DNA of 64,000 bases from Ilumatobacteraceae bacterium (GTDB lineage: Bacteria; Actinomycetota; Acidimicrobiia; Acidimicrobiales; Ilumatobacteraceae): the NCBI GenBank assembly GCA_025463305.1, contig JAOBWK010000042.1:124001-188000 (forward strand). Direction: 5' to 3'. The position numbers and the translations under genes were made by a program. Position 1 is the stretch's first letter. Each line of letters opens with the position of its first letter. A model generated the notes under the pieces. The model was given only the letters and a program-made list of their open reading frames with translations. It had not been told where the DNA came from and did no database searches. Below are positions 26,689-35,500 of this stretch, in pieces.

Positions 26689-28494
26689 ATGGCGAGGGTG
26701 TTTCCGGCGATGGGCGATTCGGTCCGACTGCCCGCGGGCTCGACCGTGGGGCAGCAGCGCGTGCTCGACGCGTTGCTGCGCCTCGACGACCAGTGGTTGC
26801 TCGCCGTGCACCCCCGGTTCGGCATGGACCGCCCCGCCTTCGTCGTCGCCCACCACGCGTACGGTGTGTGCGCGATCGACCTCGTCGACTGGGAGCCAGG
26901 GACGCATCGCCAGAGCGCGTCCGGGTCGATCGAGGTCCGCATCGACGACACCTGGGAGCGGACGGCCGAGGCGCCTCGCTACAGCGCCCACCGTTACCGG
27001 AACACCATCTTCGAGGGCTTCTTCGCCAGCCCGACCACGCCGCACGGCGACTTCGGTCTGGTGCGCGCGGTCGTGCTGTTCACCGGTCTCGACACCGACG
27101 AGGCGCGCCGGCTCCAGCAGGTCCCGCAGTTCTCGCCACCGGCCGAGAAGCGGATCGAGGTCTGGGGCCGCGACGCGCTCGACCACCGCCTGATCGAGGT
27201 GCTCACGGGCGAGGCCCGTCCGCGCCCGCAGCCGGTGCGGCAGGACAACTTCGATCGACTGTGCCGCCACCTCGCCGCAGGCAACGACACGAGCGACGCC
27301 GGCGCGACGCTGATGCTGAGCGCTGCGGCTGCGAACATCGAGGCGAACCCGAACGGGGCGCGCATCCGGCGCGTCCGCGGCGCGGCCGGCAGCGGCAAGT
27401 CGCTCGGTCTCGTGGCCCGCGCGGCCCGCCTGGCTCGCGACGGCCAGGAGGTGCTCGTCGTCACGTACAACCCGACCCTGCCCGGCTACCTGCGCGATCT
27501 CGCCGCGCGCCGCTGTCGCGAGATCGGCGCCGACATCGACCTGATCACCTTCGTGCACCTCGAGGAGCTCTGCCGGCGGGCGCTCGACGACGCCCAGCTC
27601 GCCGGCCACTCCCCCGCCCGGACGGCGGAGTCCGACGCTGTCGAGGCCCACGAGCTGTCGGTCGACCTCGCCTCCGACGTGTACGCCCACGGGATCGGGC
27701 AGCGCTTCGACGCGGTGCTCGTCGACGAGGGCCAGGACTTCACCGTCAAGTGGTGGAACTTCCTGCGTCAGCAGGTGCGCCGCCCCGACGGCGAGATGCT
27801 GCTCGTCGCCGACCCGACGCAGGATCCGTACGACCGCCGCACGTGGACCGACGAACCCCAGATGCCCGGCGCCGGCTTCAGCGGGCCATGGACCGATCTG
27901 GCCGGCTCCTACCGGATGCCGCCGGACCTGATCCCGGTGATCGCCAGCTTCGCCGAACTGCACGTCAACGGTGCCAAGACCGAGGCCACCACGCCGGCCG
28001 ACCATCCGCTGGAGGGCACCGGCTACACGCCGACGGTGCGCCGCTGGGTGAACAGCCGACCGGGCGACGTGCTCGGCCAGCAGTTCGGCGAGGAGGTCGT
28101 GCGGCTGCTCCGCGAGAACGCCGACCTCTCCCCATCCGACATCGTCTTTCTGGCACCGAGCCACAAGGACGGCCTCGTCGCCGCCGACATCGTCACCCGC
28201 GCCGGTTACCCCGTGAACCACGTCTTCGGTGTCGGTGCCTCCGAGCAGACCCGGCGGGCCGGGCGGTTCTGGTCGGCGACCCCTGGCGTGAAGGGCTGCA
28301 CGCCGCAGAGCTTCAAGGGTTGGGAGTCACGCGCCGTCGTGCTCTCGGTCGATCGCAACGACTACTCGCACCGCCTGGCCTACGTGGGGCTGACGCGGGT
28401 GAAGGGCGACCTGTTCCGCCGAGCGGCCTTCGTCACCGTGATCAACTCCGACGTGCACCTGCGCAGCTTCCAGTCCCAGTTCGAAGCGGCCTAG
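26689..28494 (+). CDS. UvrD/Rep-like SF1 helicase with NERD-like N terminus
   Basis: 601 residues. The first about 170 residues resemble a NERD domain, but the usual lysine of the EVKDW block is replaced in CAIDLVDWEPG, so it may be a non-cutting version. Walker A is GAAGSGKS (Lys 237) and Walker B is VLVDEGQDF (Asp 346). Later motifs are GSYRMPPDLIPVI and VGLTRVKGDL. It is an ATP-dependent DNA or RNA unwinding protein of unknown role. ATG 26689 is preferred; GTG 26671 is possible. It is divergent from the membrane-anchored protein gene. Confidence 0.75.
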   Translation: MARVFPAMGDSVRLPAGSTVGQQRVLDALLRLDDQWLLAVHPRFGMDRPAFVVAHHAYGVCAIDLVDWEPGTHRQSASGSIEVRIDDTWERTAEAPRYSAHRYRNTIFEGFFASPTTPHGDFGLVRAVVLFTGLDTDEARRLQQVPQFSPPAEKRIEVWGRDALDHRLIEVLTGEARPRPQPVRQDNFDRLCRHLAAGNDTSDAGATLMLSAAAANIEANPNGARIRRVRGAAGSGKSLGLVARAARLARDGQEVLVVTYNPTLPGYLRDLAARRCREIGADIDLITFVHLEELCRRALDDAQLAGHSPARTAESDAVEAHELSVDLASDVYAHGIGQRFDAVLVDEGQDFTVKWWNFLRQQVRRPDGEMLLVADPTQDPYDRRTWTDEPQMPGAGFSGPWTDLAGSYRMPPDLIPVIASFAELHVNGAKTEATTPADHPLEGTGYTPTVRRWVNSRPGDVLGQQFGEEVVRLLRENADLSPSDIVFLAPSHKDGLVAADIVTRAGYPVNHVFGVGASEQTRRAGRFWSATPGVKGCTPQSFKGWESRAVVLSVDRNDYSHRLAYVGLTRVKGDLFRRAAFVTVINSDVHLRSFQSQFEAA

Positions 28495-28524
28495 TTCGAA
28501 ACCGCCTGGTTCGAAGCCGCCTGA
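28480..28524 (+). repeat. 15-bp tandem repeat at the helicase 3' end
   Basis: Three units: GTTCGAAGCGGCCTA at 28480-28494 (last codons and TAG stop of the helicase), GTTCGAAACCGCCTG at 28495-28509 and GTTCGAAGCCGCCTG at 28510-28524. The second and third keep the stop in the form CTGG and CTGA. Similar 3' repeats are at 6351 and 20205. Confidence 0.85.
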
Positions 28525-28545
28525 ACTGCGGCCGACCACCAGGGG

Positions 28546-29511
28546 TCAGAAACCCTGGACGGGCTGCGGGGTGTACGGCGCCTCGAGCACGGCGCGCTCG
28601 TCGGCGGTGAGGACGAGATCGACCGACGCGATCGCGTCGTCGAGGTGCTGCGGCTTGGTGGCGCCGACGATGGGCGACGACACGGCCTTGTGGCCGGCGA
28701 CCCAGGCGAGCGCGACCTGCGCCATCGACACACCACGGTTGGCGGCGACGTCGGCGACCGCGGCGATGATCGCATCGTCGGCGGACTTGTAGAGCGTCTT
28801 GCCAAACTGATCGGTCTCGCTGCGCGCCGTGGTGCCGTCGACGCGAGTGAGCTGGCCTCGGGCGAGCGGGCTCCACGGGATGGAGCCGACGTGCTGGTCG
28901 ACGAGCAGCGGCATCATCTCCCGCTCCTCCTCGCGGTAGAGCAGGTTGTAGTGGTTCTGCATCGTGACGAACTTCGTCCAACCGTTGACCTCGGCGACGT
29001 GCTGGGCCTTGGCGAACTGCCACGCCCACATCGAGGACGCACCGATGTACAGCGCCTTGCCGGCCTTGACGACGTCGTGCAGGGCCTCCATCGTCTCCTC
29101 GATCGGCACCTTCCGGTCCCAACGGTGGATCTGGTAGAGGTCGACGTAGTCGGTGCCGAGACGGCGCAGGCTCTTGTCGATCTCGGACATGATCGCCTTG
29201 CGCGACAGGCCGTGGCCGTTCGGTCCGGTGTGCATCTCGCCGTGCACCTTGGTGGCGAGTACGATCTCGTCACGGTTGGCGAAGTCGGCGAGCGCCTTGC
29301 CGACGATCTCCTCGCTGGTGCCGTCGGAGTACACGTTCGCGGTGTCGAAGAAGTTGATCCCGGCCTCGACCGCGCGCTGGATGAACGGCCGGCTCGCATC
29401 CTCGTCGAGGGTCCACTCGTGCGTGCCACGATCGGGGATGCCGTAGCTCATGCAGCCGAGGCAGATGGCGGAGACGTCGAGACCGGTGGAGCCGAGCTTG
29501 GTGTACTTCAT
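28546..29511 (-). CDS. Aldo/keto reductase
   Basis: 321 residues, typical AKR length. The catalytic tetrad is visible: Asp/Tyr in FFDTANVYSDG, Lys in LATKVHGEM, His in QIHRWDRKV. The C-terminal cofactor block IVGATKPQHLDDAI is present. It is closest to the AKR families of bacterial MFS-linked reductases. It starts 9 bases after the MFS gene stop on the same strand, so the two form an operon divergent from a TetR gene. It may reduce an aldehyde or ketone that the transporter also handles, or protect against one. Confidence 0.9.
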   Translation of the reverse strand: MKYTKLGSTGLDVSAICLGCMSYGIPDRGTHEWTLDEDASRPFIQRAVEAGINFFDTANVYSDGTSEEIVGKALADFANRDEIVLATKVHGEMHTGPNGHGLSRKAIMSEIDKSLRRLGTDYVDLYQIHRWDRKVPIEETMEALHDVVKAGKALYIGASSMWAWQFAKAQHVAEVNGWTKFVTMQNHYNLLYREEEREMMPLLVDQHVGSIPWSPLARGQLTRVDGTTARSETDQFGKTLYKSADDAIIAAVADVAANRGVSMAQVALAWVAGHKAVSSPIVGATKPQHLDDAIASVDLVLTADERAVLEAPYTPQPVQGF

Positions 29512-29520
29512 GCGTGCACC

Positions 29521-31152
29521 TTAGGAGCCGGCGACGGGGTCCGGCTGCGCGACGTGGGCGTCGTTGGCGGGTGTCTCACCCAGACGCGGACCGCTGTGCG
29601 AGCTGACCGCCGGCAGGTACTTGTAGACGACGATGGCGGCCGTGAGGGCCACGCAGCCGGCGACGATGCCGGCGAGGTGCATGCCCGACACGTAGGCGTC
29701 GCGGGCGATGGTGGAGATCCGTGCCCCGTCGGCACCGCCGACCTTGCCGGCGGTCTCGAGCGCGCCGGCCAGGCTCTCCTCGGCCTTGGCCCGCAGGGGT
29801 CCGGTGAGCGACGTCAGCGCCGGCACGAGCTTGCTGCCGTAGCGACCGGCGACGAGGCTGCCGAGGACCGCGACGCCGAGGGCACCACCGAGCTCTCGGG
29901 TCGTGTCGTTCATCGCCGATCCGACGCCGGCCTTGCCCATCGGCACCGCCGACATGATCGAGCCGGTCATCGACGGGATGATCATGGCCATGCCGAACGC
30001 CATGATCATCGTGATCGGGAGGATCACGAGGTACGACGTGTCCTTGCCGATGACGGCGAAGAGGAACATCGCCACGGTGACACCGGAGAGCCCGAACGCG
30101 ACGACCTTGTTGGCGCCGAACTTGGCGGCCCAACCCGGCGCACGCGGCGCACACGTCATCAGGATGGCGGCGAACGGGAGCTGCTTGGCGCCCGCTTCGA
30201 GCGTGCCGTAGCCGAGCACCAGCTGGAAGTACTGGGTCATCAGGAAGAAGAACCCGAACATCGCGAAGAACGTGAGCGTGATCACGCCCGACGCCACGCC
30301 GAAGCGGGGATCGAGGAAGAAGCGCAGGTTCAGCATCGGGAACTTGGTGTGCAGCTCCCACCAGGCGAACGTGGCGAGCAGGATGATGGCGACACCGAAC
30401 AGGGTGAGGCTGCTCGCGCTGGCCCAGCCGTTGTGCGGGGCCTCGATGATGGCGTAGACGAGGGCGCCGAGCCCGGCGATCGACAGCAGCGCGCCCGTGG
30501 GGTCGAGCCGGTCCGGCTCGGGATCGCGCGACTTCGGGAGCAGCACGTAGCCGGCTCCGAGGGCGATGGCGATGATCGGCACGTTGACGAGGAACACCGA
30601 GCCCCACGAGAAGTGCTCGAGCAGGAATCCGCTCGCCACCGGGCCGATCGCGGCGCCGCCGCCGGAGACGCCGGCCCAGATCGCGATGGCCTTGCCGCGC
30701 TCGTGCGGGGGGAAGACGTTGGTGAGGATGGACAGCGTGGCGGGCATGACGAACGCAGCGCCGAAGCCCATCACCGCACGACCGACGATGATCGCGTTGG
30801 CGCTGTCCATGAAGGCGGCGAAGAGCGAGCCGCAGAGGAACACGGTGAGACCGAACTGCAACGCACCCTTGCGGCCGTAGCGGTCGCCGATGGTGCCGGC
30901 GGTGAGGAGCAGGCCGGCGAACACGAGGCCGTATGCGTCGACCATCCACTGCTGTGCGGAGGTGGATGCGTTCAGCTCTCGGGCCAGGGTGGGCAGGGCG
31001 ACGTTCAGCGCCGTGTTGCCGACGATGACCACCATCAGGCTCGTGCACAGCACGGCCAGGATCTTCCACCGCCGATCGAACACCACGGGGTCGATGTCGA
31101 CGTTGACGAACTGGGAATCAGCGACTGCAGCGTCACCGGCTGGTGTGTTCAT
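29521..31152 (-). CDS. MFS transporter of the DHA2 (EmrB/QacA) type
   Basis: 543 residues with about 14 hydrophobic segments. Motif A is GTIGDRYGRKGALQ after the second helix; an early ALNVALPTLARELNAS and a later VNVPI fit the 14-helix drug-H+ antiporters. ATG 31152 is preferred to the upstream start, which begins in the intergenic region. It heads an operon with the aldo/keto reductase. The divergent TetR and the operator at 31173 suggest efflux inducible by its substrate. Confidence 0.9.
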   Translation of the reverse strand: MNTPAGDAAVADSQFVNVDIDPVVFDRRWKILAVLCTSLMVVIVGNTALNVALPTLARELNASTSAQQWMVDAYGLVFAGLLLTAGTIGDRYGRKGALQFGLTVFLCGSLFAAFMDSANAIIVGRAVMGFGAAFVMPATLSILTNVFPPHERGKAIAIWAGVSGGGAAIGPVASGFLLEHFSWGSVFLVNVPIIAIALGAGYVLLPKSRDPEPDRLDPTGALLSIAGLGALVYAIIEAPHNGWASASSLTLFGVAIILLATFAWWELHTKFPMLNLRFFLDPRFGVASGVITLTFFAMFGFFFLMTQYFQLVLGYGTLEAGAKQLPFAAILMTCAPRAPGWAAKFGANKVVAFGLSGVTVAMFLFAVIGKDTSYLVILPITMIMAFGMAMIIPSMTGSIMSAVPMGKAGVGSAMNDTTRELGGALGVAVLGSLVAGRYGSKLVPALTSLTGPLRAKAEESLAGALETAGKVGGADGARISTIARDAYVSGMHLAGIVAGCVALTAAIVVYKYLPAVSSHSGPRLGETPANDAHVAQPDPVAGS

Positions 31153-31172
31153 GGGAGCCTCCTCACACGGAA

Positions 31173-31194
31173 ATCGATACGGTACCGTAGCGAT
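31173..31194. promoter_or_regulatory. TetR-type operator in the MFS/TetR intergenic region
   Basis: A 22-bp inverted repeat: arms ATCGATACGGT and ACCGTAGCGAT, palindromic except for one pair, with a perfect 12-bp core TACGGTACCGTA. It lies 21 bases upstream of the MFS start and 86 upstream of the TetR start. A partial copy (ATCGCTACG) recurs at about 31260. Placement between divergent MFS and TetR genes is typical for such operators. Confidence 0.65.
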
Positions 31195-31280
31195 CCGGAA
31201 AGCGGTCCGAACGTCGAATTTCATTCACCGACCGTTCACGCGTGCCGGCAACGAGCGGTGATCGCTACGATGGCGTCTCG

Positions 31281-31865
31281 ATGTCCCCAGTCGTGCTCTC
31301 CCGATCCGAACGAGTTCGCCAGCAGGTGCTCGACGCTACTGTCGAACTGGTCGCGGAGGTCGGGGTCGAGCGCACGTCCATCGACGAGGTGGCGAGTCGG
31401 TCCGGGGTGGCGAAGTCGACGATCTACCGCCACTTCCCGAGCAAGCAGGTCCTCGTGATCGAGGCGGTGCACTCGTGCACGCTCATGCCGCTGGGTGCCG
31501 ACACCGGATCGGTGCGCGACGACCTCGTGTCGTTCTTCGGTGGGATGACGAGGCTCTCCTACGAGGGGCGCCTCGGCGACATGATGCTGTCGCTGATGGA
31601 CGCCGCCCAGCGCGACGCCGAGCTCGGCCGGTTGCTCCGGCTCCACTTCGAGCAACGCCGGCAATACGCCAGGGCGCTGCTCGAGCGAGCCGTGGAGCGC
31701 GGCGAGATGTCCCCCGATGTGGACCTCGAGCTGACGGTCACCCTGCTGACCGGCCCGCTCGTGTACACCAAGCTCGTGCAACGTCAGCGGATCAGCCAGG
31801 AGCTCGTCGAGGCCGTGGTCGACACCGTGCTCGCCGGGATCGGCGCGCGGACCCCGGCGCTCTGA
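31281..31865 (+). CDS. TetR-family regulator, divergent from MFS operon
   Basis: 194 residues: RSERVRQQVLDATVELVAEVG and TSIDEVASRSGVAKSTIYRHF form the DNA-binding domain. The C-terminal part ends in a short helical ligand pocket (LTVTLLTGPLVYTKLV). The start is ATG 31281; the ATG at 31269 is in another frame. It likely represses the MFS/AKR operon and itself through the 31173 site. Confidence 0.85.
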   Translation: MSPVVLSRSERVRQQVLDATVELVAEVGVERTSIDEVASRSGVAKSTIYRHFPSKQVLVIEAVHSCTLMPLGADTGSVRDDLVSFFGGMTRLSYEGRLGDMMLSLMDAAQRDAELGRLLRLHFEQRRQYARALLERAVERGEMSPDVDLELTVTLLTGPLVYTKLVQRQRISQELVEAVVDTVLAGIGARTPAL

Positions 31866-31900
31866 GCGGGCATCGGCCTCCGGCCACTACCGTGCAGCGC

Positions 31901-32470
31901 ATGGTCGACACCAACGCTCCCGCCGCCCTTCGGGTCGGTGCGCCCGCACCGCAGGACGACGCCACGGCGCGCCTGCCGTACCAACTCCCGCCCTCGCCCG
32001 ATGTCGCCACCGACGTGATCGTGCCCGGCCTGCTCGACGAGGTCGACGAGCGGCTCTGGGTCCCGCAGTCCGAGCACGTGTCGTTCCGTCCCCTGCTGCT
32101 GTCCGCGTCCCAGGGCTACTACGTCAACCTGTTGCGGGTCCGCCGCGCGGGTGTGCTCAGCCGGCACCGCCACGCCGGTCCGGTGCACGCGCACGTCCTG
32201 CGCGGGCGCTGGTTCTACCTCGAGCACGACTGGGTGGCCGAGACCGGCACCTACGCGTACGAGTCGCCCGGCGAGGTGCACACGCTGATCGTCCCCGACG
32301 ACGTGTCCGAGATGATCACCCTCTTCCACGTCACCGGCGGGTTGGTGTACGTCGATCCCTACGGCACGCCGATCGGCTACGAGGACGCGCACACCAAGCT
32401 CGCCCTCGCCCGCCAGCACTACACCGACGTCGGCCTCGGCGCCGACTTCGTGGAGCAGTTCGTCCGCTGA
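31901..32470 (+). CDS. Cupin-domain protein (2,4'-dihydroxyacetophenone dioxygenase-like)
   Basis: 189 residues. Cupin motif 1 is seen as LLRVRRAGVLSRHRHAGPVHAHVLRG and motif 2 as YESPGEVHTLIVPDD, giving three His ligands. The order and the FRPLLLSASQGYYVN block resemble the DAD family (2,4'-dihydroxyacetophenone dioxygenase), which cleaves an aromatic ketone using iron. Other ChrR-type cupins are also possible. It follows the TetR after about 35 bases on the same strand. Confidence 0.75.
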   Translation: MVDTNAPAALRVGAPAPQDDATARLPYQLPPSPDVATDVIVPGLLDEVDERLWVPQSEHVSFRPLLLSASQGYYVNLLRVRRAGVLSRHRHAGPVHAHVLRGRWFYLEHDWVAETGTYAYESPGEVHTLIVPDDVSEMITLFHVTGGLVYVDPYGTPIGYEDAHTKLALARQHYTDVGLGADFVEQFVR

Positions 32471-32473
32471 CCC

Positions 32474-32504
32474 GGTCGCCCCGGCCGAAGCGACGGGGGC
32501 GACC
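32474..32504. terminator. GC-rich hairpin between convergent genes
   Basis: Arms GGTCGCCCC (32474-32482) and GGGGCGACC (32496-32504) with a 13-base loop. It sits between the cupin stop and the end of the giant secreted protein, so it can act in both directions. It has no clear T-tract. Confidence 0.5.
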
Positions 32505-32520
32505 CATGCAGCGGCAGAAC

Positions 32521-35500
32521 CTACGGCGTGCAGTTGCGCTCGACGGTGAAGCCGGTGCCCGTGTCGCCCGTGGTGTCGCCGTACGCGACGGCGGAGTCGC
32601 TGCCACCGGTCGGCGCGGCGTTGATGGCGTCGTCGTACATGTCGGAGTCCTCGTGGAACGGCACGAGGTCGAACCCGCTCGAGGCGTCGAGGCGCACGTG
32701 GACCTTCCCCGTGGACGGGTCCGGGATGCCGATGCCCTCGGCCACCACGTTCGCCCCGTTGTCGGTGGTGAAGCGGTAGTGCACGAGGAACGGCGTGTCC
32801 GGGGCGTCGGCGCACGACTGTGACGCATCCGTCCCGTACCGGGTGTCGAACTCGACCGTGCGATGCGTGTCCGGCACCTCGACCACGTCGAAGGTCTGCG
32901 TGGTCGACGACTGATCGGGGTCGATGAAGATGCCCGTGTCGAAGTAGTCGTCGTCGGTCGCGCCATCGAGGAACACCCGCACGTCGACGAGGTTCGTGCC
33001 GACGGGCACCTGCACGGGTGCGGTGTAGTTGCCGTCGTCGTCGGTGGTGGTCGACACCTCCTGTGCGGCGGCGAGCGGCGTCAGGTGATCGGGCAGCCCG
33101 AACGTCTCGTCGTCGAAGTGGTAGGGGGTGATCACGACCCGTGTGTCGCCCTGCGCGAACGGGCTCCCACCCGACGTCACGACACCGTTGACCGTGAGGT
33201 CGGCGAGGGGTACGTACGTGTAGTGGCCGATGTCGGTCTGCGTCGTGAGGCCGGCGAGCGGGATGTTCACGACCGCACCGACGCCGACGCTGAAGTCCAC
33301 GCTCGCTGCGGCGACGGGTGGCTTCGTCACGGTGGCGAACGTGCCGTCGCCGTTCCAGCTCATCTGGTAGCCGGTACCGCCCATCGACTGACCGTTCTCA
33401 TCGCGCCACACGATGTGCACGGGCGCCGGCCTCGTGAACGGCATGGGTTGGTCCGCGTCGTCGACGAGCACCCCGGTGACCTCGAGCTGCTGGCTGTCGA
33501 TCGTGAACGGCTCGTCGACGTCGTGACCCGGCGTCGTCGTCGTGCCGAAGCCCACGGAGTCCGGCGTCGACGAGCCGGCGATCGTGTAGGTCACGGTGAT
33601 CTGGACGTTGTCGGCGAGGCGCGGTACCTGATGGAACGTCACGCTGTAGTTGCCGAGGCCGTCGACGTTCGTCGCGGTGACGTCCATCGGTTGGCCGAGG
33701 TCCACGTTGTTCGCCGACTCCTCGAGGTGCACGGACACCGCTGTCGCCGGGTTGCCGACGTCGCGGATCGCGCCGTGCACGGTGACGGTGACCGGGTGGT
33801 AGGCGACGTCGAACGTGTCGGTCACGTGCTGCGTCGTCGCGAGAGGGATGTCCTTCGTGAACCAGTCGTAGGTCGGACCGAGCTTGATGATGAGGTGCGC
33901 GGTCGCAGCGTTGTCGGGCACGAGCAGGCCGATGCCGTAGGCACCGCCGGCGGGGAACGTGAGCAAGCGATCGGACGAGGAGATCTGCTGGCCATTGGCG
34001 TCGAGGAACTGGGTCGTCGTCAGCGTCTGGCCGGCCGGCGCGACGCCGTCGGTGAGCACGGTGCCGGTCAGCGCGAGGCTGCGCGGGTGGGCGTCGATGT
34101 CGTACGTCGCGTTGTTCGTCGTCCCGTCCACGACGCTCGTGATGTCGTCGACCACGTCGTACGTCAGCTGCTCGCCGTCGATGCCGGGCGGCACACGGAA
34201 CCGCAGCCGCACGGCATCCGTCGCGCCGCGCACCTGGCTGTCGAACGTGTACCGGCCGCTCGAGTCGGTGACGACCCGGGTGAAGATGGTGCTCTGGAAC
34301 TGGCCGCCCACCGAGATGTCCTCCCAGACCGACACGTTGCCGACCACCGGTGCGCCGTCGCGCAAGATGGTGCCCGTCAGGTGCAGCGAGGTGCTCACGA
34401 TGTTCGCGCTGAACGCGATGGCGTTGTTGCCGACGTGGATGCCCGTGACCGTCGTCTGTGGATCGTCCTGGCCGAGCGTCGAGGGCAGCAGGTCGGCGCG
34501 GACCAGCACCGACGTCGTGCCGGTCGGGGCGACGTACTCGATCGCGTAGTGACCGTTGCTGTCCAGCGTCGGATGGATCAGGTCGGCACCCACCTGCTGA
34601 CCGCCATCGGTCGTCGACACCACCAGCAGCTCGACCGTGCCCGTGATCGGCGCGCCGTCCCGGGTGAGCGTGCCACTGATCTGGAGGCGGGGCAGCGCCA
34701 GCGCGACGTCGAACGTCAACGTGTTCGCGCCCGGCACCACCGTGCGGTTGACGACGACCCAGTCGCTCTGCGCGCCACCGACCTCGGCCGTGATGTCGAC
34801 ATCGGTCGCGAACCGCGCCGCAGTGGTCTGCAGCGAGTAGAGGCCGCTCGGGTTCGGTGTGGTCGCCAGCACCTCGCTGGACAGCACTGTGCCGTTCTGC
34901 TTGCTGGTGATGCGGAACGACGTCACCGCGGTGATCGGCTGCCCGAGGTCGTCGAGGAGCGTGCCGCCCAGCGCGACGAGCGGCGGGTCGTACACCGCCG
35001 AGAGGTCGAGGTGGTTCACGCCGGGCACGACCGTCGAGAGCTGCGCCGTCGCATCGTCGACGCCGACGAACCTTCCGATGGGTGCCGATGCCGTGACGGA
35101 CGTGGTGCTCAGCGGCAGCGTGAACGTCGCCGAGAACGCACCCGTGCCCGCCGCCGGCGTGATCGACGCGGCATCGGAGGCGATCTGCTGCGCTCCGTCG
35201 AACTCCTTGATGCTGATGTTCAGCGGTGGCAGCGGGTGCCCGAGCGCATCGACGAGCGTGCCCGAGACCACGACGGTGGGCGGCCCGTAGACCACGTCGA
35301 ACGTGAACGGATCGGGTCCGGCGACGACCGGTTGCAACGTCTGCTGCGGCCAATCAGCGGAGACCACGCCCACGTCCGCGGTCGCGATCACCTTCGTCGT
35401 ACCGACCGGTACGTCTCGTGTCGTCGAGTACGAACCGTCGCCGGCGATCGACACCAACGCCGACACGGTCGTCCCCTGGATGCTGCCCTGGAACGTGGCG

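Noticed and set aside
26626..28221. Minus-strand frame of 531 residues opposite the helicase
   Set aside because: The helicase strand carries Walker A and B and other conserved motifs; this one does not.
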